The position numbers were made by a program, and so were the translations under genes. DNA of 64,000 bases, taken from NCBI RefSeq assembly GCF_020360975.1, contig NW_025408685.1:434001-498000 (forward strand), given 5' to 3'. Positions 42,531 through 53,319 of this stretch are shown in pieces (the stretch's first letter is position 1; the number at the start of each line of letters is the position of its first letter). The stretch comes from Hirsutella rhossiliensis (lineage: Eukaryota > Ascomycota > Sordariomycetes > Hypocreales > Ophiocordycipitaceae). Below the pieces are notes generated by a model, which searched no databases, was not told the DNA's origin, and saw only the letters and a program-made list of their open reading frames with translations.

Positions 42531-43905
42531 AAAAGGCTGGCTGAACTTGGAGTCATCACAGAAGCCTCCACCTTCGTAGAACCTAAAGCACGCCGAAGGG
42601 TCCGATTCGACTCTGCACTCACAGACATGGACAAGATGAACCGAGAACTCCAGCTACAGGACGGAATCACCTCCCTTGACCCCAAGGACCAACAAACACA
42701 GGAACTCCGAGCTTCCCGGAAAACGGCAGCCGATATGTACCTTTCAGGGCACCACTCGAAGACATTCACAAAGCCCTCGAACCCAAGACTTTGATCGATC
42801 CTGCAACAAAAGTACCCCAACACTACCATGAATTTTTGAAAGCATTCGACCAATCAGAAGCGGATAAACTCCCCACACCGAGACTGCGACCACGAAATTG
42901 AACTTCAACCTGGAACGACTCCACCACATGGACCTCTGTACGGGATGTCACAAGACGAACTTCTCGTCCTCCGGAAATTCCTTCAGGAAAACCTTGATAA
43001 GGGTTTCATACGCGCTAGCACCTCACCGGCAGCCTCGCCAGTGTTATTTGCAAAGAAACCAGGAGGGGCCTTCGTTTTGCGTGGACTACCGAGCTCTTAA
43101 CGCGATAACCATCAAGAACCGTTACCCCTACCGTTGATCCAGGAGACCCTTTCCCAGCTAAGCCAAGCCAAGTATTTCACCAAACTCGATGTCGTCGCAG
43201 CGTTTAATCGAATCCGCATCAAGGAGGGTCAGGAATGGATGACGGCGTTCAACACAAGATATGGTCTCTTCGAGAGCATGGTGATGCCTTTGGACTATCA
43301 AACGCCCCGCTACCTTTCAAGCTCGAATTAACGAAGTCTTACGCCCATTCCTTGATAGATATTGCACGGCCTACATCGACGACATTCTCATCTACTCAGA
43401 CGACCTTGCCACCCACAGACTCCACGTCAAATCAGTACTCCAAGCACTTGAAGCCGCAGGCCTACAACTTGACGTCAAGAAATGCGAATTCGAGACTACT
43501 GAAGTCAAATACCTGGGCATGATCATCTCAACCACTGGAGTACGGATGGACCCAGAGAAAGTCAACTGTCTCATCAACTGGGAGGCCCCTATCAATGTCA
43601 AAGATGTCCAAGCCTTTTTAGGATTCTCAAATTTCTACAGACGGTTCATCAAGGGATTTTCACGCATCGTACGACCACTTGTTGCCCTGACACGGAAGCT
43701 AGTCAAATGGAACTGGACTTCATCTTGCCAAGAAGCATTCGATATGCTCAAAAATAGCTTCACTTCAGCGCCAATCCTCAGACACTTCGACCCCGCAAGA
43801 GAAGTGTTTGTCGAATGCGACGCGTCCGATTTTGTGTCTTCGGGTATTCTCTCCCAGGAAGACGATCAGGAGTGCTACACCCAGTGGCTTTCATGTCCAA
43901 GAAGT
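42531..43905 (+). pseudogene. Gypsy Z reverse transcriptase
   Basis: [19 protein letters not shown] (about 43075-43132), [20 protein letters not shown] (first Asp), [18 protein letters not shown], then after a shift AYIDDILIYSDDLATHRLHV (YIDD motif, about 43370-43410), KCEFETTEVKYLGMIIS and AFLGFSNFYRRFIKGFSRIV. RNase H begins at [16 protein letters not shown] (about 43805). Three frames are used, so it is inactive as sequenced. Confidence 0.87.
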
Positions 43906-44622
43906 ACGACCCCGCTGAGTGCAATTACGAGATATATGACAAAGAACTTTTGGCTATTGTACGCTGCTTCGAATGCTGGAGACCCGAACTCCAAGGCACA
44001 CACCACCAGATTACAGTCATCACTGACCATGCCAACCTTCGATATTTCATGACAACCAAGCAACTTTCAAGACGACAAGTCAGGTGGAGCGAATTCTATC
44101 ACAGTTCCAATTCGCTATCAAGTCAGTGCCTGGGAAAGAGAACGGAAAGCCTGACTCACTCACACGGAGATCACAAGACTTACCGAAAGATGAAAATGAC
44201 GACCGCATCCAGTACCAACAACAGTCGCTGCTTAAGCCTTCCAACATAGACTCCTCTGTACAAGAACAACTAAGGCTTGACCCCGAGCTCTCAGAGCTCT
44301 TTGCAAATCTCTCCTGGGAACAAGAGATTGCACTATGTCCCGCCATTCTTGACGAAATTCAGCCAGAACCAATCAACCACAAAATCACAAGACTTCTAGA
44401 CAAGGGCTATGAGGAGGACGAATGGTGGATGAAAATCAGGACGAGATGCTCAAACCCCATGGAATTCCCCACTCAAAGGAAGTTTCTCTATCGGAATGCA
44501 TGATAAACGAAGGCCGATTATATTTCCGAGAGAGGCTATACGTACCCGCAGGCGAACTACGGACCCTTCTCACTCAACTCGCCCATGACAGCGTCGAATC
44601 AGGCCACCCCGGGAAAAACAAG
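43906..44622 (+). pseudogene. Gypsy Z RNase H and integrase start
   Basis: RNase H motifs are [40 protein letters not shown] and, after a shift, [19 protein letters not shown] linker with acidic helices follows, then LYFRERLYVPAGELRTLL and HDSVESGHPGKNK, the first half of the integrase HHCC zinc domain. Copia W interrupts it at the CTATA target, and the frame resumes at 50725. Confidence 0.85.
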
Positions 44623-44627
44623 CTATA

Positions 44628-44827
44628 TGTTGGATCCACCTGTGCACTAGGCACCGATCGCGCACGTATAACTAATCGACCGCGCTAGTCACGTGCGAGT
44701 AAGAGGTGAGACACAGGGAGGAAGGTCTTTGCACACAGTTTGTATGGGACACGTTTCCCTAGTTACACAAGATATAACCAATTGAACCAGTTCGAATAAC
44801 CTCACTGCAGTGAAGAGCCTGTCCACA
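44628..44827 (+). repeat. 5' LTR of copia W
   Basis: 200 bp, TGTTGG...GTCCACA, canonical TG...CA ends. Contains GATATAACC (about 44771), a possible TATA region. The leader that follows (CTGATCAGTGTCGCCCGGC) does not match the half initiator-tRNA site of X and Y; its primer is not identified. Confidence 0.95.
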
Positions 44828-45094
44828 CTGATCAGTGTCGCCCGGCAAAGGTGACACAGAACAGCAAGACGGAAGAGAGCTAACCTATCGTCACGCTCTG
44901 CAAAGCGAGCTCCTGACGGTAGGATAGTTGCTACAACGCGCGGATTGCTACGAAGACTCTGCATCAGAGCCCACTCTAGTTATCCAACCGTGCCTAAGCT
45001 TTGCTGTCATCAGCGACCCTTAGGCGTGCCCTATCGCACATTGATAACCTCATTGACACCCTGTGCCCTGTTTCTCAGCACACAGCCTGTCAAT

Positions 45095-46280
45095 ATGTCT
45101 GACAATTCATCTGCCGCACTAGCCCCGGCAACAGCCCAGGATACCCCGGCCAACGTGTCTCTCGAAGACAGGCAACTCGTTGAACGGAACCTGACGATCG
45201 TGGAGCTCCTTCACTCCCGATCAGGCATTTCGACGCGGATTTCCTCAACGAACCTATCACCCAGAGCTCCTCCCTTGTCCACCGCAACAGCTTCTTCTTA
45301 GGCTGTGTGGCAACATACACGGTGGATAAACGTAACCACGGAATTGCCCTGCTTGGGGATCTGTATAACGACTTCACGGGATGGAGCTATGATGACTTCG
45401 AACTAATCAACCCACGCCTTAGATCAAGACTCCGGACGCTTCTCAGAATTAGGGGGATCTATATGGGCAAGGCCAACTCTAGCATCTCTCGAGCTTTATG
45501 TGGCCTTCTAACAAGTAACGAACTTCCTGAATGGGATGAGAACGAGTTGCTTGGTCAAGAGGTTGCTGAAAACACCGTGGCATATAAGGTGAAACAGAAG
45601 CTGCTCCAAGGAACTGTTAAAGCGGCTATATCGTCACCGGCACCGGTAGTAATCCAGCAGCCAACTATTACCCGACCGGCGGAACCGGAATCCCCTCAGA
45701 TCATTGAGACCCATCAACCCGCTCAGCAAGAGCCTCAGCATCAATGGCGCGAATCCCCTCGGTATCAGCAGACGCTCCCGTACGGACTACCAACTTCCGA
45801 GATGCATACACGAGCATTCCACCTGTTCGATTCGAGAACGAGGAAGTTGAGGCCGATCTCACGATTAGATTCATTAAGATATGGGACAAGAAACTAGCCT
45901 ATACCGGCGAACCATACGATATCTTCGATGACAAGATCCGGAAATTCATGAGCGTGTGCCGTCAAGCAAACATTCCTCCGTCTAAATTCCATGGTGTTTT
46001 CCCTTCGATTCTGGCCAAGGAAGCTCAGTCCTTCTTTCTACACGAAATCAGCACTGATTTAACCTTCGCTGAGATGTATCAGAAGATGAAAGAGCACTTT
46101 GACACCGAAATCAACCAGAAGATGTATCATACCCACTGGAGCACCCTCACCTTCAGCCGACTTCGGGCTGAGATGCCCGTAAGTCATCTGACGAGGTCCT
46201 CCAGGCCCTTCTTACGAAATTGCGGCTCTGTAGGAGAGCACTCGGGGATAAGTCTGGCGGCGAAGGTGGCCTGATCGATG
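45095..46280 (+). pseudogene. Copia W gag
   Basis: Starts MSDNSSAALAPATAQDTP. A frameshift near 45225-45300 leads to GCVATYTVDKRNHGIALLG and DFTGWSYDDFELINPRLRSR. A second near 45747 leads to FENEEVEADLTIRFIKIWDK, IFDDKIRKFMSVCRQANIPP, FPSILAKEAQSFFLHEIS and FAEMYQKMKEHFDTEINQ, the helical capsid-like core. This is a larger gag than that of X or Y. Confidence 0.78.
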
Positions 46281-46352
46281 CAACGCTCAGGGCGTGCCGT
46301 GGTGTGCCTGAATTCCGACTCGCGATATACTCTCCGCACCTACATTTGAGGA

Positions 46353-47561
46353 TTGGCATCACAGCTTCGATCATCGCTATCTGCCATGCAAGATGAACGA
46401 TCTGAACAACCCAGTGGCCAATATCCCCAAGACCTGGATAGAGGACATGATCAGCACTTCGTGGATCGCAAATTTCAGCGAAATTCCGGCGGAACAAGAG
46501 GTCAATCACAAAGGCGTCAGCCAAATTGGAAGAAGAAATGCTACGTTTGCGGCAAGGAAGGTTGTTTCTCAACGAGACATCCTGAAAACGAGAGAAAAGC
46601 AGCCAAAGAGAAGTATCTACGAGAGAGAGCTTCCACGGTCAATCTCGTTCGTATGCTATGTTCTTGGCTGACTATGAAGGGAATCACAGGATCAGGATGA
46701 CTCGAGCACCGAGGAATCCGATGATTCTGACTCCTCTGACCCTTATGAATCGTTCTACGCTGCTGCGACCTTTCTGTCCAACGAAGCTTTCCATCATCGG
46801 ATCTCTCCAGTAGGCATCAAGTTATTCAACAGTGACGAACCCACACAATTCATACTAGATCGTTACTCTCAAGACTCGTTCCAAGGAATCATGCCGGACA
46901 CAGGTGCGGCATGCATATCGACGGAGGAATCGAACAACTGCGTGCTCTCCAACGAGAGATGCCCCCAGTCCAATTCCGTGATGATCGCAAGCCCGAACCA
47001 GTTAGATTTGGTGCAGGAAGATTGGAAACACCACTTGGCGTGATCACCTTGAACACACCAGTGGGAGAGGTTGATTTTCATATAGTCAACGTGCCAACGC
47101 CATTCCTCCTATGCCTAGCTGATATGGATCGGCTCGGCGTATATTTAAATAACGTCACGAACGAGCTCGTTGGCAATGGTGTGAGCGTTCCAGTGATTCG
47201 AAGATGGGGTCACGCGTGGTTCTTCTTGCGGAAACAAGAGGCATCAGTGGCATATCTCACGGAGGCTGAATTGCGGCGCCTCCACACGCGTTTTGGTCAT
47301 CCATCCGTGTATCGGCTGCACAAGCTGCTGAATTCGGCTGGCCATGATGTGGAAATCGAAGCTCTGGAAATGATCAAGAAGTTCTGCCACTACTGTCAGA
47401 TGAAATCCGACCCGCCACGAAGGTTCAAGTTCAGCTTGAAGGATGATTGTGACTTCAATTACGAAGTCATCGTTGATGTCATGACATTGGGTGGCAGACC
47501 AGTCCTCCATGTTGTTGATCAAGCCACTGCCTATCAGGCAGGAGATTCCTATCCAACATGA
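46353..47561 (+). pseudogene. Copia W zinc knuckle, protease and pre-integrase
   Basis: KKCYVCGKEGCFSTRHPENE (about 46535-46595) is a CCHC-type knuckle. The protease motif is FQGIMPDTGAACISTEESN (D-T-G, about 46875-46930). After a frame change come LETPLGVITLNTPVGEVDFH, LCLADMDRLGVYLNNVTNEL and the GAG-pre-integrase zinc region ELRRLHTRFGHPSVYRLHKL with CHYCQMKSDPPR. The integrase core opens with VIVDVMTLGGRPVLHVVDQA (first Asp) before a frameshift near 47545. Confidence 0.83.
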
Positions 47562-48425
47562 CGGCCAAGGAAACGTGGCTCGCGTTGAAACAATGTTGGA
47601 TGGATACATACCTTGGACCACCCGATGTGATCACTCATGACGCAGGCACGAATTTCGCTGCTGCCGAGTTCCAAGCAGAAGCGAAATTGATGGGAATAAC
47701 GTGTCATCAGGTGCCTGTGGAAGCACATTGGGCTGTTGGGAAGGTTGAGAAGTATCATGTGCCCGTCCGAAGAGCATATGATATATTAAAGGCAGAGCTG
47801 AAGGATACCGTGAGCCCTGATCAAGTCCTTCAAATGGCTTTCAAGGCTGTCAACGACACAGCCGGTCCGGATGGCCTCGTTCCAACCCTCCTCGTCTTCG
47901 GTGCTCTGCCTCGAATGACGATGGATTCGCCGCCTACACCTTCCGCAATGGCAAGAGCTAAGGCGGTGTGGCGAACGATGTCAGAGCTGAGGAAGATCAA
48001 CGCCCAGAGGAAGGTTCAGACCGCGTTAAATACGCGTAATGGGCCTGATACAGCGTTGCGCCTGCCCCTATCCCTGGCGCTAGGAAGCGAAGTTCGCGTA
48101 TTTCGCGAGAAGCACGGATGGCAAGGCCCATATAAAGTGCTCGAGGTGACGGATACGGAAATCGCAGTTGACCTGGACAACGGACCAGCGAAATTTCGCA
48201 GTACATGCGTCCAACCGTACTATCGTCACCCGGAATCGCTCCTTCCTCAGTTGCAACCCGACCCTAGCCCTAGCCGCACAGACCCATCAACACAACAATC
48301 ACTCCTTCCTCAACACAATCCGATCAACAACATCCTCTTCAAAACCCTCTTCCCTTCCACCCACAACTCAACAACCTCTTCCTCTTCCTACCACAGAAGA
48401 CCAACCCAAACCTTTCGAATACCCT
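47558..48425 (+). pseudogene. Copia W integrase with GPY-like tail
   Basis: The core continues with GPPDVITHDAGTNFAAAEFQ (second Asp), QVPVEAHWAVGKVEKYHVPV (Glu) and DILKAELKDTVSPDQVLQMA. The C-terminal domain has HGWQGPYKVLEVTDTEIAVD and FRSTCVQPYYRHP, which resembles the GPY/F module usually described from gypsy and retroviral integrases. The 289-residue frame is open. The integrase and RT frames overlap at 48168-48425 in different phases, so a frameshift lies there. Confidence 0.83.
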
Positions 48426-48429
48426 GAGC

Positions 48430-49532
48430 CAAAGAGGCCGCGCAGGCGTGGCCGACCTAGGAAGGATGCTGCACAAAATGGCACATCAGAATCCACTATT
48501 GTTTGCTCACCCGTTCAATTTATCGTTCATCATGAAGCTAATGCGTTTCTTGTTCGAAAAGAAATGGAACATCTCGGCCTAGCCAAGCGGCTACGAGCTG
48601 AAGGAAAGATCACAAGCACCGGTTTCCCATTTGAAGCTTCCGACACACTCGAGCTCACGAACCTCCTCGCCGCTGGGGTCATTGTACCCGAAGAATTCGA
48701 TGCGAATAAACATGGTGGATATCGTGTCTTCAAATCACGAATGGTCAGAGAGGTTAAGGGAAGAAATACTGCAACGCCATACGAGAAATCACGCCTCGTT
48801 GTGCAAGGATACAATGATGATGGGAAACGTGGGATCCTCACACAAGCCCCTACCATCAGCCGGCCCGCACAACGCGTGGCCTTGGCCTTAGCACCGTTTC
48901 TCTGCACACGGGATATGTTCATCATGATCAGAGACATCACGATGGCATACACACAATCCCAGACCAAGCTGGCCCGTGTCATCCTTGCAGCCCTTCCTCA
49001 AGAACTCAAAAGAAGATATCCAGAGGGAACAATCCTGCGAATCGTGAAGCCGCTATATGGCATCGCAGAGGCAGGAGCCCACTGGTTCAACACATATCAC
49101 GACCATCACTGCCGCAAGCTTAATATGGAAACCTCTTCGTTTGACCCGTGCCTTCTGATCACGGCAAACAACATCGCCGACAAGGACCTGTTTGGCATCG
49201 CGGCCTTGCAAACGGATGACACATTCATTGTTGGCACAGATGCATTTCTCAAGATCGAGGAGAAAGAACTCTGCTTTAAGGCCAAGCCAAAAGAGATTCT
49301 CCAAGAAGGTTCCATCTGCGACTTTAACGGCAGCCGCCTGACCATACAAAATGGCTGTGTCATCGTCAGGCAGAAGGGCCAAGCCCAAAACCTCGAGGAG
49401 ATCAATCTTCAGGCATCAAGTAGGCATCAGGATTATGCTGCTCAACGCGCCTGGGGCATATATCGCTTCGATTTGCCAACCCGAAGCAACATACGATTGT
49501 TCCGTTGCGGCACAAGCCCAAGAGCCCGTTAA
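48430..49532 (+). pseudogene. Copia W reverse transcriptase with AT-hook and QTDD
   Basis: KRPRRRGRPRKDA (about 48435-48470) is an AT-hook (GRPRK). RT follows: FLVRKEMEHLGLAKRLRAEG, YRVFKSRMVREVKGRN, YEKSRLVVQGYNDDGKRG, FIMIRDITMAYTQSQTKLAR (first Asp), LRIVKPLYGIAEAGAHWFNT and IAALQTDDTFIVGTDAFL, where QTDD stands at the usual YVDD position. The RT frame is open from the AT-hook to about 49420. Ends with a frame change before RNase H. Confidence 0.87.
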
Positions 49533-49561
49533 TACCGACTTCAAGGCTTTGAACAAGCGGA

Positions 49562-50188
49562 TTGAATGGCAGATCAACAATCCCGACCGTGGCCTATGTT
49601 ACATACCCATCGATCTCGAGCGCGAAGATCTTTGTGTTCACCGATGGATCATTCGCCAACAATAAGGATTTAAGCTCTCAAATCGGCTTTGTGATTATCA
49701 TCGCCAATGAGACCGCGCAATCAACCGATTCATTTTCCATCCGCGGAAACATTCTTCATTGGAGCTCAACTAAATGCAAGCGCGTTACTCGAAGCGTTCT
49801 TGCATCAGAGATCTATGGATTGACATCGGGCTTCGATCTCGCATTTGTGATCAAGCAAACGGTCAATACGATCGCACAACGCCTTGATCTGAAGCAAATC
49901 CCGCTCGTCATTTGCACAGATTCATATAGCCTCTATGAGTGCCTCGTCAAACTTGGCACCACAACAGAGAAGCGACTCATGATAGATATCATGGCGCTGA
50001 GGCAGGCATATGAATCAAGGGATATTGCGGAAATCCGTTGGGTCAACGGCGCAGATAACCCTGCCGATGCTATGACGAAGGCATCACCAAACAGCGCCCT
50101 CACGCAGTTTATTAGCGACAATCAGCTAAACGTGAGGGTGGAAGGATTCGTTCATCGCAATAACACAACAATTCTCGACGAGATTTAA
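49562..50188 (+). CDS. Copia W RNase H
   Basis: A 208-residue open frame: AKIFVFTDGSFANNKDLSSQ (Asp), GNILHWSSTKCKRVTRSVLA, SEIYGLTSGFDLAFVIKQ (Glu), PLVICTDSYSLYECLVKLG (Asp) and IRWVNGADNPADAMTKASPN (final Asp). All catalytic positions are present. It is the C-terminal domain of the pol polyprotein and not a separate gene. The first ATG has no special status, because translation would arrive from RT in another frame. Confidence 0.82.
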   Translation: MNGRSTIPTVAYVTYPSISSAKIFVFTDGSFANNKDLSSQIGFVIIIANETAQSTDSFSIRGNILHWSSTKCKRVTRSVLASEIYGLTSGFDLAFVIKQTVNTIAQRLDLKQIPLVICTDSYSLYECLVKLGTTTEKRLMIDIMALRQAYESRDIAEIRWVNGADNPADAMTKASPNSALTQFISDNQLNVRVEGFVHRNNTTILDEI

Positions 50189-50524
50189 TCGGTTTTTTCG
50201 TTCCTTCTTCTGCTTTACCGTCGTTCTTTTATTCCATTCACATTAACGAGGAGATCCTCGTGTCCATATTCCAACGTGGGACCGATGGAATCAGCTAGCG
50301 CATCCGGCGCTCGAAATGCGGCCCATGATGGCGTGTGGCAGAACACACCCAGTGTGGGGAGGAGAGCTACAGTCAGAGCACACTATCCAACATAGTGATG
50401 CATCGTGGTAGGAGTTTGTTGGTGTTCTTGTTCGTGTTTTTCCTATCTCATCTTAATTCGCTGTGTTTGGTGTGTTTTGGTGGATTGATTAGTGCGCGAT
50501 CATCGATTTAGAAAGAGGTTCCAG
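50189..50524 (+). other. Copia W 3' untranslated region
   Basis: 336 bases between the RNase H stop and the 3' LTR, pyrimidine-rich at first, ending with the polypurine tract AGAAAGAGGT (about 50510-50519). No ORF of note. Confidence 0.6.
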
Positions 50525-50724
50525 TGTTGGATCCACCTGTGCACTAGGCACCGATCGCGCACGTATAACTAATCGACCGCGCTAGTCACGTGCGAGTAAG
50601 AGGTGAGACACAGGGAGGAAGGTCTTTGCACACAGTTTGTATGGGACACGTTTCCCTAGTTACACAAGATATAACCAATTGAACCAGTTCGAATAACCTC
50701 ACTGCAGTGAAGAGCCTGTCCACA
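50525..50724 (+). repeat. 3' LTR of copia W
   Basis: 200 bp, identical by eye to the 5' LTR, followed by the CTATA duplication. Confidence 0.95.
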
Positions 50725-52056
50725 CTATACGAACTCATTTCACGCTCTTATTGGTGGCCAAAGCTTAGCGCCGATACGAAACAATTCACACGCAATTGCC
50801 ACGGATGTCTGAGGAACAAAACCTCCCAGTTGCGGTACCAGGGGACATTGAAACCGCTCCCAATTCCCTTGCAAAGATGGAGAGACTTATCCGTTGACTT
50901 CATTGGCCCAATTCAGCGCACAGCTCGTGGATTCAACGCAATCATGGTGGTAGTCGATAGGCTGTCAAAGGACAGACATTTCACGCCCTGCAAGACCGAC
51001 ATGAAAACACATGACTTGGCAACACTCTTCGTACGAGATGTCTGGAAACTCCATGGACTACCGGATTCAATCGTGTCTGATAGAGGACCACTGTTTGTCT
51101 CGGAATTCTGGAAAGCGGTTTGCCACCGTCTACGGATCAATATCAGCCTTTCTACAGCATATCACCCCGAAACTGACGGCCAGACGGAAAACGCTAACTC
51201 ATTTCTCGAACAATACCTTCGCCAATATGTTAGCTTTGCTCAGGACGACTGGGACGAGTGGCTCCCATTGGCCGAATTCGCAGCCCGTAACGTTGTCAGC
51301 GATTCAACGGGAATGTCCCCATTTTTTGCGAACACAGGCTATCACCCCCGAATGAGCTTTGGTCCCCCTCGCGCAATACCACTCGCGGCATCCAAAGACC
51401 TGGCAGAACGCTGCAACGAGGGGAACGAATTTGTCGCCAAGATGCAAGAAATCACTGATCTACTTCGGACAAACCTGCTCTCAGCTCAAGCCTCACAAGA
51501 GCAGTTCGCCAACGCAAATAGATCACCGGCGCCAGCTTACCGAGTTGGAGACATGGTGCTACTTAGCACACGCAACATTGATTCAGCCCGACCCATCCCA
51601 AAACTAGATCACAAGTTCATTGGCCCTTTTCGAATCGAGCGCGTGCTCAACCCTCACTCCTACCAACTGAAGTTGCCACATGAACTAGACTCAATTCACA
51701 ATTCATTTCACACCAACCTCCTGCGACCGTCACCAAACGACCCGCTCCCCGGCCAATACAACACACCGCCCCCACCAATAACGCTAGATGCAAAGGGGGA
51801 GAAACTCTGGGCGATTGAAGAAATACTGGACTCGAAACGCACAAAACAGAAAGGCTTCCAGTACCATATACTATGGAGAGGCTTCGACCTTGAGCAGGCA
51901 ACATGGGAACCACTACACAACGTCGTCAACGCTCACATCGCCATCAAAGAGTTCGAGAAGCACAACAAAAACAAACCCAGACCGACGAAACAAGAAGCGC
52001 AAAATGCTCGCCTACAGGCTCAGCAAGACGTGGAAGAATCAGAAGCGATGGAGTAA
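50725..52056 (+). pseudogene. Gypsy Z integrase and chromodomain
   Basis: One clean frame from LYELISRSYWWPKL: the CxxC of the zinc domain (NCHGCLRNK), integrase core LSVDFIGPIQRTARGFNA (first Asp), DSIVSDRGPLFVSEFWKAV (second Asp) and TAYHPETDGQTENANSFL (Glu), GDMVLLSTRNI, FIGPFRIERVLNPHSYQLKL (GPY/F), then the chromodomain with WAIEEILDSKRT, GFQYHILWRGFD and EQATWEPLHNVVNAH. The tail is Lys/Gln-rich. It is a pseudogene only because W separates it from the rest of pol; this half is intact. The chromodomain suggests targeting to H3K9-methylated chromatin. Confidence 0.92.
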
Positions 52057-52068
52057 AGGAGGCCCATG

Positions 52069-52230
52069 TGTGAGGAACGATCATGTGACTTTCATACTTT
52101 ATGAAAGGTCCCGCTTTTATTCATGTAAATAGCGAAAGTCAGAGTCTTCCTTAGGAACCTCTTTCTCTCTTGTAGACAATCACTTTACCCAAGTCGCACT
52201 CGACCTTGTTCGTGCACTTGTACCGTCACA
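52069..52230 (+). repeat. 3' LTR of gypsy Z
   Basis: 162 bp, identical to the 5' LTR except one G fewer near the start. The tract AAAGGAGGCCCATG precedes it. GGATC duplication follows. Confidence 0.94.
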
Positions 52231-53319
52231 GGATCACTCTGTCGGCTGCCTGCTGGTGTATTTCGCCGGGGTTCTGGTTGTGCCTTGCTAGTCGAGAGAC
52301 CGCAAAAGCAACATCCGGCCTCGTTGAGATAGCCGCAAATAGTATAGATCCAACCTTTTGCAGAAATCTGTGTAAATAACCCTTCTCTGCTTGGCTCGTT
52401 GAGGGAAGCAGTTCCTCAGATGCCATTGGAGTATCAGGGGGATTTGAGACGAGCCTGCTTGGGTCTAGGAGCTTATGGGCGATCTTCTCGATATAGGCGT
52501 CTTGCGTCAGCCAAATCGTTCGTTGAGATCTATCCCTAAGGATGTGTATCCCGAGGAACCACCTAGGCTCTCCAAGAAGCGTCATTTGATATCGAGCTTG
52601 AAGCCCTCTTATCGCTTCCTTTGCAACCTCCTGGTCTCCTTTCTTATAGGCCCAGATGATATCGTCCACGTAAAGAAGACAAGAATTGCTCCTTTCTCAT
52701 AACACAGGGTTCTTGTGGGACTGTCTGAAAGCCTAGGGATTTAAGGGACCCGGTAAGGTGTTGTTGCCAAAGGAGTGGCGATCGTCGTAGGCCATAGAGG
52801 GCCTTCCTAAGTAGCAGAACTCTGCCTGGCTTAACGAATCCGGGAGGCATCCTCATATAGACTACCTCGTCCTCGAGTGGGCAGTTGACGAAGGCGTTGA
52901 CTGCATCCATTTGATCAAGCTCGAGGTCGAATTCTGCCGAAATCGCCATTAGGGCCCTGAACGACATCCCGGCTAAGGTCGTAGCCCGGTAGGAAGGTCC
53001 CCTTTTCCTGCTGGTTGCCGCAGACCACGAGACGAGCTTTGCACTTTTGAAGGATCCCGTGCTTGTCTGTCTTGTAAATAAAGACCCACTTGCAGCCTAG
53101 AATTTGCTTGCCGGCAGCCCTCTTCCAAGGAACCTCGAGAAAGGACCCCATCTCCTCGTGTGAGGCAAGGTGGTCTTTCTGAGCTTTGATGAATTCCTCT
53201 TTATAAGGGTGCCTTTCGAGCTGCTTCTGTGTCTCTGGCGGTTCGGGTAGGTTCTTCTTATGCGGCCCTTGTGTCTTTGGCTTGAAGATTCGTCCAGCAT
53301 TGAAGGTTCCATGGAGCAT
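52231..53319 (-). pseudogene. Copia Y reverse transcriptase
   Basis: Frames on the minus strand: KKNLPEPPETQKQLERHPY, LGCKWVFIYKTDKHGILQK and KARLVVCGNQQEKG (53319-52960), a shift, then FDLELDQMDAVNAFVNCPLE (first Asp), RKALYGLRRSPLLWQQHL, another shift near 52690 at the catalytic VDD (only MDDIIWAYKK remains in frame), and ARYQMTLLGEPRWFLGIHIL with LDPSRLVSNPPDTPMA. The last codons join 40355 across Z. Confidence 0.87.

Larger units (their letters stand above)
44628..50724 (+). mobile_element. Ty1/copia element W
   Basis: 6097 bp with LTRs 44628-44827 and 50525-50724 (200 bp each, identical by eye), flanked by CTATA (44623-44627 and 50725-50729). Inserted in the integrase zinc domain of Z. 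Identical LTRs mark it as the most recent or among the most recent insertions, yet gag, protease and integrase have frameshifts. Confidence 0.97.
40356..52230 (+). mobile_element. Ty3/gypsy chromodomain element Z carrying copia W
   Basis: LTRs 40356-40518 and 52069-52230, flanked by GGATC (40351-40355 and 52231-52235). Removing W leaves a 5.8-kb gypsy element with gag, protease, RT, RNase H, integrase and chromodomain. It is inserted in copia Y between RT and RNase H. The LTRs are short (162-163 bp) and differ by one G in a homopolymer. Confidence 0.96.

Noticed and set aside
49562..50188. Independent RNase H host gene
   Set aside because: It lies inside copia W between RT and the 3' LTR and has copia-type motifs.
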